NCBI GenBank assembly: GCA_023415595.1
Contig: JAEZJW010000023.1
Location: forward strand, 1-32,402
Direction: 5' to 3'
Origin: Bacillota bacterium
GTDB lineage: Bacteria; Bacillota; Clostridia; Lachnospirales; Lachnospiraceae
DNA length: 32,402 nt
Under the pieces are notes generated by a model that saw only the letters and a list, made by a program, of their open reading frames with translations, was not told the origin of the DNA and made no database searches. Of this stretch, positions 31,670 through 32,402 are shown piece after piece. The position numbers were made by a program, and so were the translations under genes. How positions within the stretch are numbered: the stretch's first letter is position 1; each line of letters begins with the position of its first letter.

Positions 31670-32402
31670 ATGAAGCAGAAACAAATTCGAGTTATACCGG
31701 TTATTGCGGCCATTGCAATTCAATTATGCCTTGGTACAGCGTATGTTTGGAGTATCTTTCAAACCGGAATAGCAAACAGCATTTTTGGAGGAGATAATGC
31801 AGCAGCTGGATTATCCTTTTCCTTGTTGCTTGCAATGCTCACAGTAGGTGGCACCATCGGAGGTAAACTTCAGGACAAATTTGGACCTCGTGTAATCGTA
31901 ATATTTGGTGGATTTATTTTAGCAATCGGATTTTTTGCAGCTTCTTTTGTAACTGCTTCCGCTCCTTGGCTACTGTGGATCACCTACGGTATATTAGGCG
32001 GTATAGGTATGGGATTTACCTATTCTACAACCATTGCCTGTGCTCAAAAATGGTACCCGGATAAAAGAGGATTTATCACAGGCTTAATTGTTGCAGCACT
32101 CGGTTTTGGAGGGGTAGTCTTCACCCCTATTATAGAAGCACTGATTAAGAATTTCGGAGGTGTCGGCACCGGGGAATTAAAAACATTCAGGATACTAAGC
32201 ATTATTTTCATTATCGTATGTACCATTGGTGGTTTATTTGTAAAGCATCCTCCGAAGGGATATGTACCGGAAGGATATACACCTCCGGCAGCAGGCTCTC
32301 CCAAAGCAAGCGTTGATTATACACCAGCGCAGGTACTTAAGATGCCGCAGTTCTACATTATTACCGGTACCATGATGCTTGCCTGCATGGGTGGTCTTAT
32401 GA
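31670..32402 (+). CDS. MFS transporter, oxalate/formate antiporter (OFA) family, partial
   Basis: The N-terminal 244 codons are present and the gene runs off the window. The translation starts MKQKQIRVIPVIAAIAIQLC with LGTAYVWSIFQTGI, the typical first helix of OFA-family MFS proteins, and continues with GGKLQDKFGPR (the MFS loop motif), GILGGIGMGFTYSTTIACAQKWYPDKRGFITGLIVA, the OFA signature around the fourth and fifth helices, and a cytoplasmic loop HPPKGYVPEGYTPP. Relatives exchange or import small organic acids such as oxalate, formate, lactate or pyruvate. AAGGAG lies six bases before ATG 31670. The specific substrate cannot be told. Confidence 0.9.
   Translation, partial: MKQKQIRVIPVIAAIAIQLCLGTAYVWSIFQTGIANSIFGGDNAAAGLSFSLLLAMLTVGGTIGGKLQDKFGPRVIVIFGGFILAIGFFAASFVTASAPWLLWITYGILGGIGMGFTYSTTIACAQKWYPDKRGFITGLIVAALGFGGVVFTPIIEALIKNFGGVGTGELKTFRILSIIFIIVCTIGGLFVKHPPKGYVPEGYTPPAAGSPKASVDYTPAQVLKMPQFYIITGTMMLACMGGLM

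Noticed and set aside
1..32402. Insertion sequences, prophage or CRISPR
   Set aside because: No transposase, integrase or phage proteins and no regularly spaced direct repeats were seen anywhere in the window.

Overview
The window is Firmicutes DNA and most resembles the Lachnospiraceae / Clostridium cluster XIVa (an Anaerocolumna- or C. phytofermentans-like anaerobe). This rests on moderate GC, strong AGGAGG-type ribosome sites, TTGACA-N17-TATAAT promoters, a clostridial bifunctional AdhE, a GH39 xylosidase, and many small GntR/PadR/XRE-controlled ABC modules. The genus is an inference; no database was searched.

Layout: (1) 1-710 is the 3' end of a 23S rRNA gene, then tRNA-Asn(GTT) and tRNA-Cys(GCA). 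A scrambled partial copy of the tRNA-Cys 3' end lies between two terminators. No 5S rRNA is seen here. (2) 943-7000 holds a PHP-family phosphoesterase, a ketopantoate reductase-like protein, a MefA-like MFS efflux pump preceded by a 13-codon leader peptide and competing RNA hairpins, and adhE. (3) 7043-7637 is a GyrI-like protein behind a consensus promoter with a LexA-type box in its spacer. (4) 7800-17191 is one apparent operon: TetR regulator, CheA, CheW, methyl-accepting protein, a large six-PAS hybrid histidine kinase and a stand-alone receiver, with a palindromic operator at the promoter. (5) 17428-20635 is an XRE regulator, a YxlE-like small membrane protein, an ABC ATPase and an ABC permease. 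(6) 20828-22676 encodes a cysteine hydrolase, inorganic pyrophosphatase and a GNAT acetyltransferase. (7) 22678-24140 (minus) is a PadR regulator plus a HAAS-type membrane protein, divergent from (8) 24183-26328 (plus), a YtrA-type GntR regulator with an ABC ATPase and permease. (9) 26484-27995 (minus) is a GH39 beta-xylosidase. (10) 28125-31526 (minus) is a tightly overlapping operon of two ABC ATPase/membrane-protein pairs with a GntR gene in the middle. (11) From 31586 to the window edge is the start of an OFA-type MFS transporter.

Common themes are sensing and export. There are at least four separate regulator-plus-membrane modules in about 14 kb, each with a readable promoter and, in most cases, a palindromic operator. 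The most distinctive candidates are the leader-peptide/hairpin switch before the efflux pump, the TetR-headed chemosensory/hybrid-kinase operon whose kinase ends in an HPt-like domain lacking its histidine, the SOS-like control of the GyrI-like gene, and the double ABC operon with a single internal GntR. No transposase, CRISPR array or prophage gene was seen.
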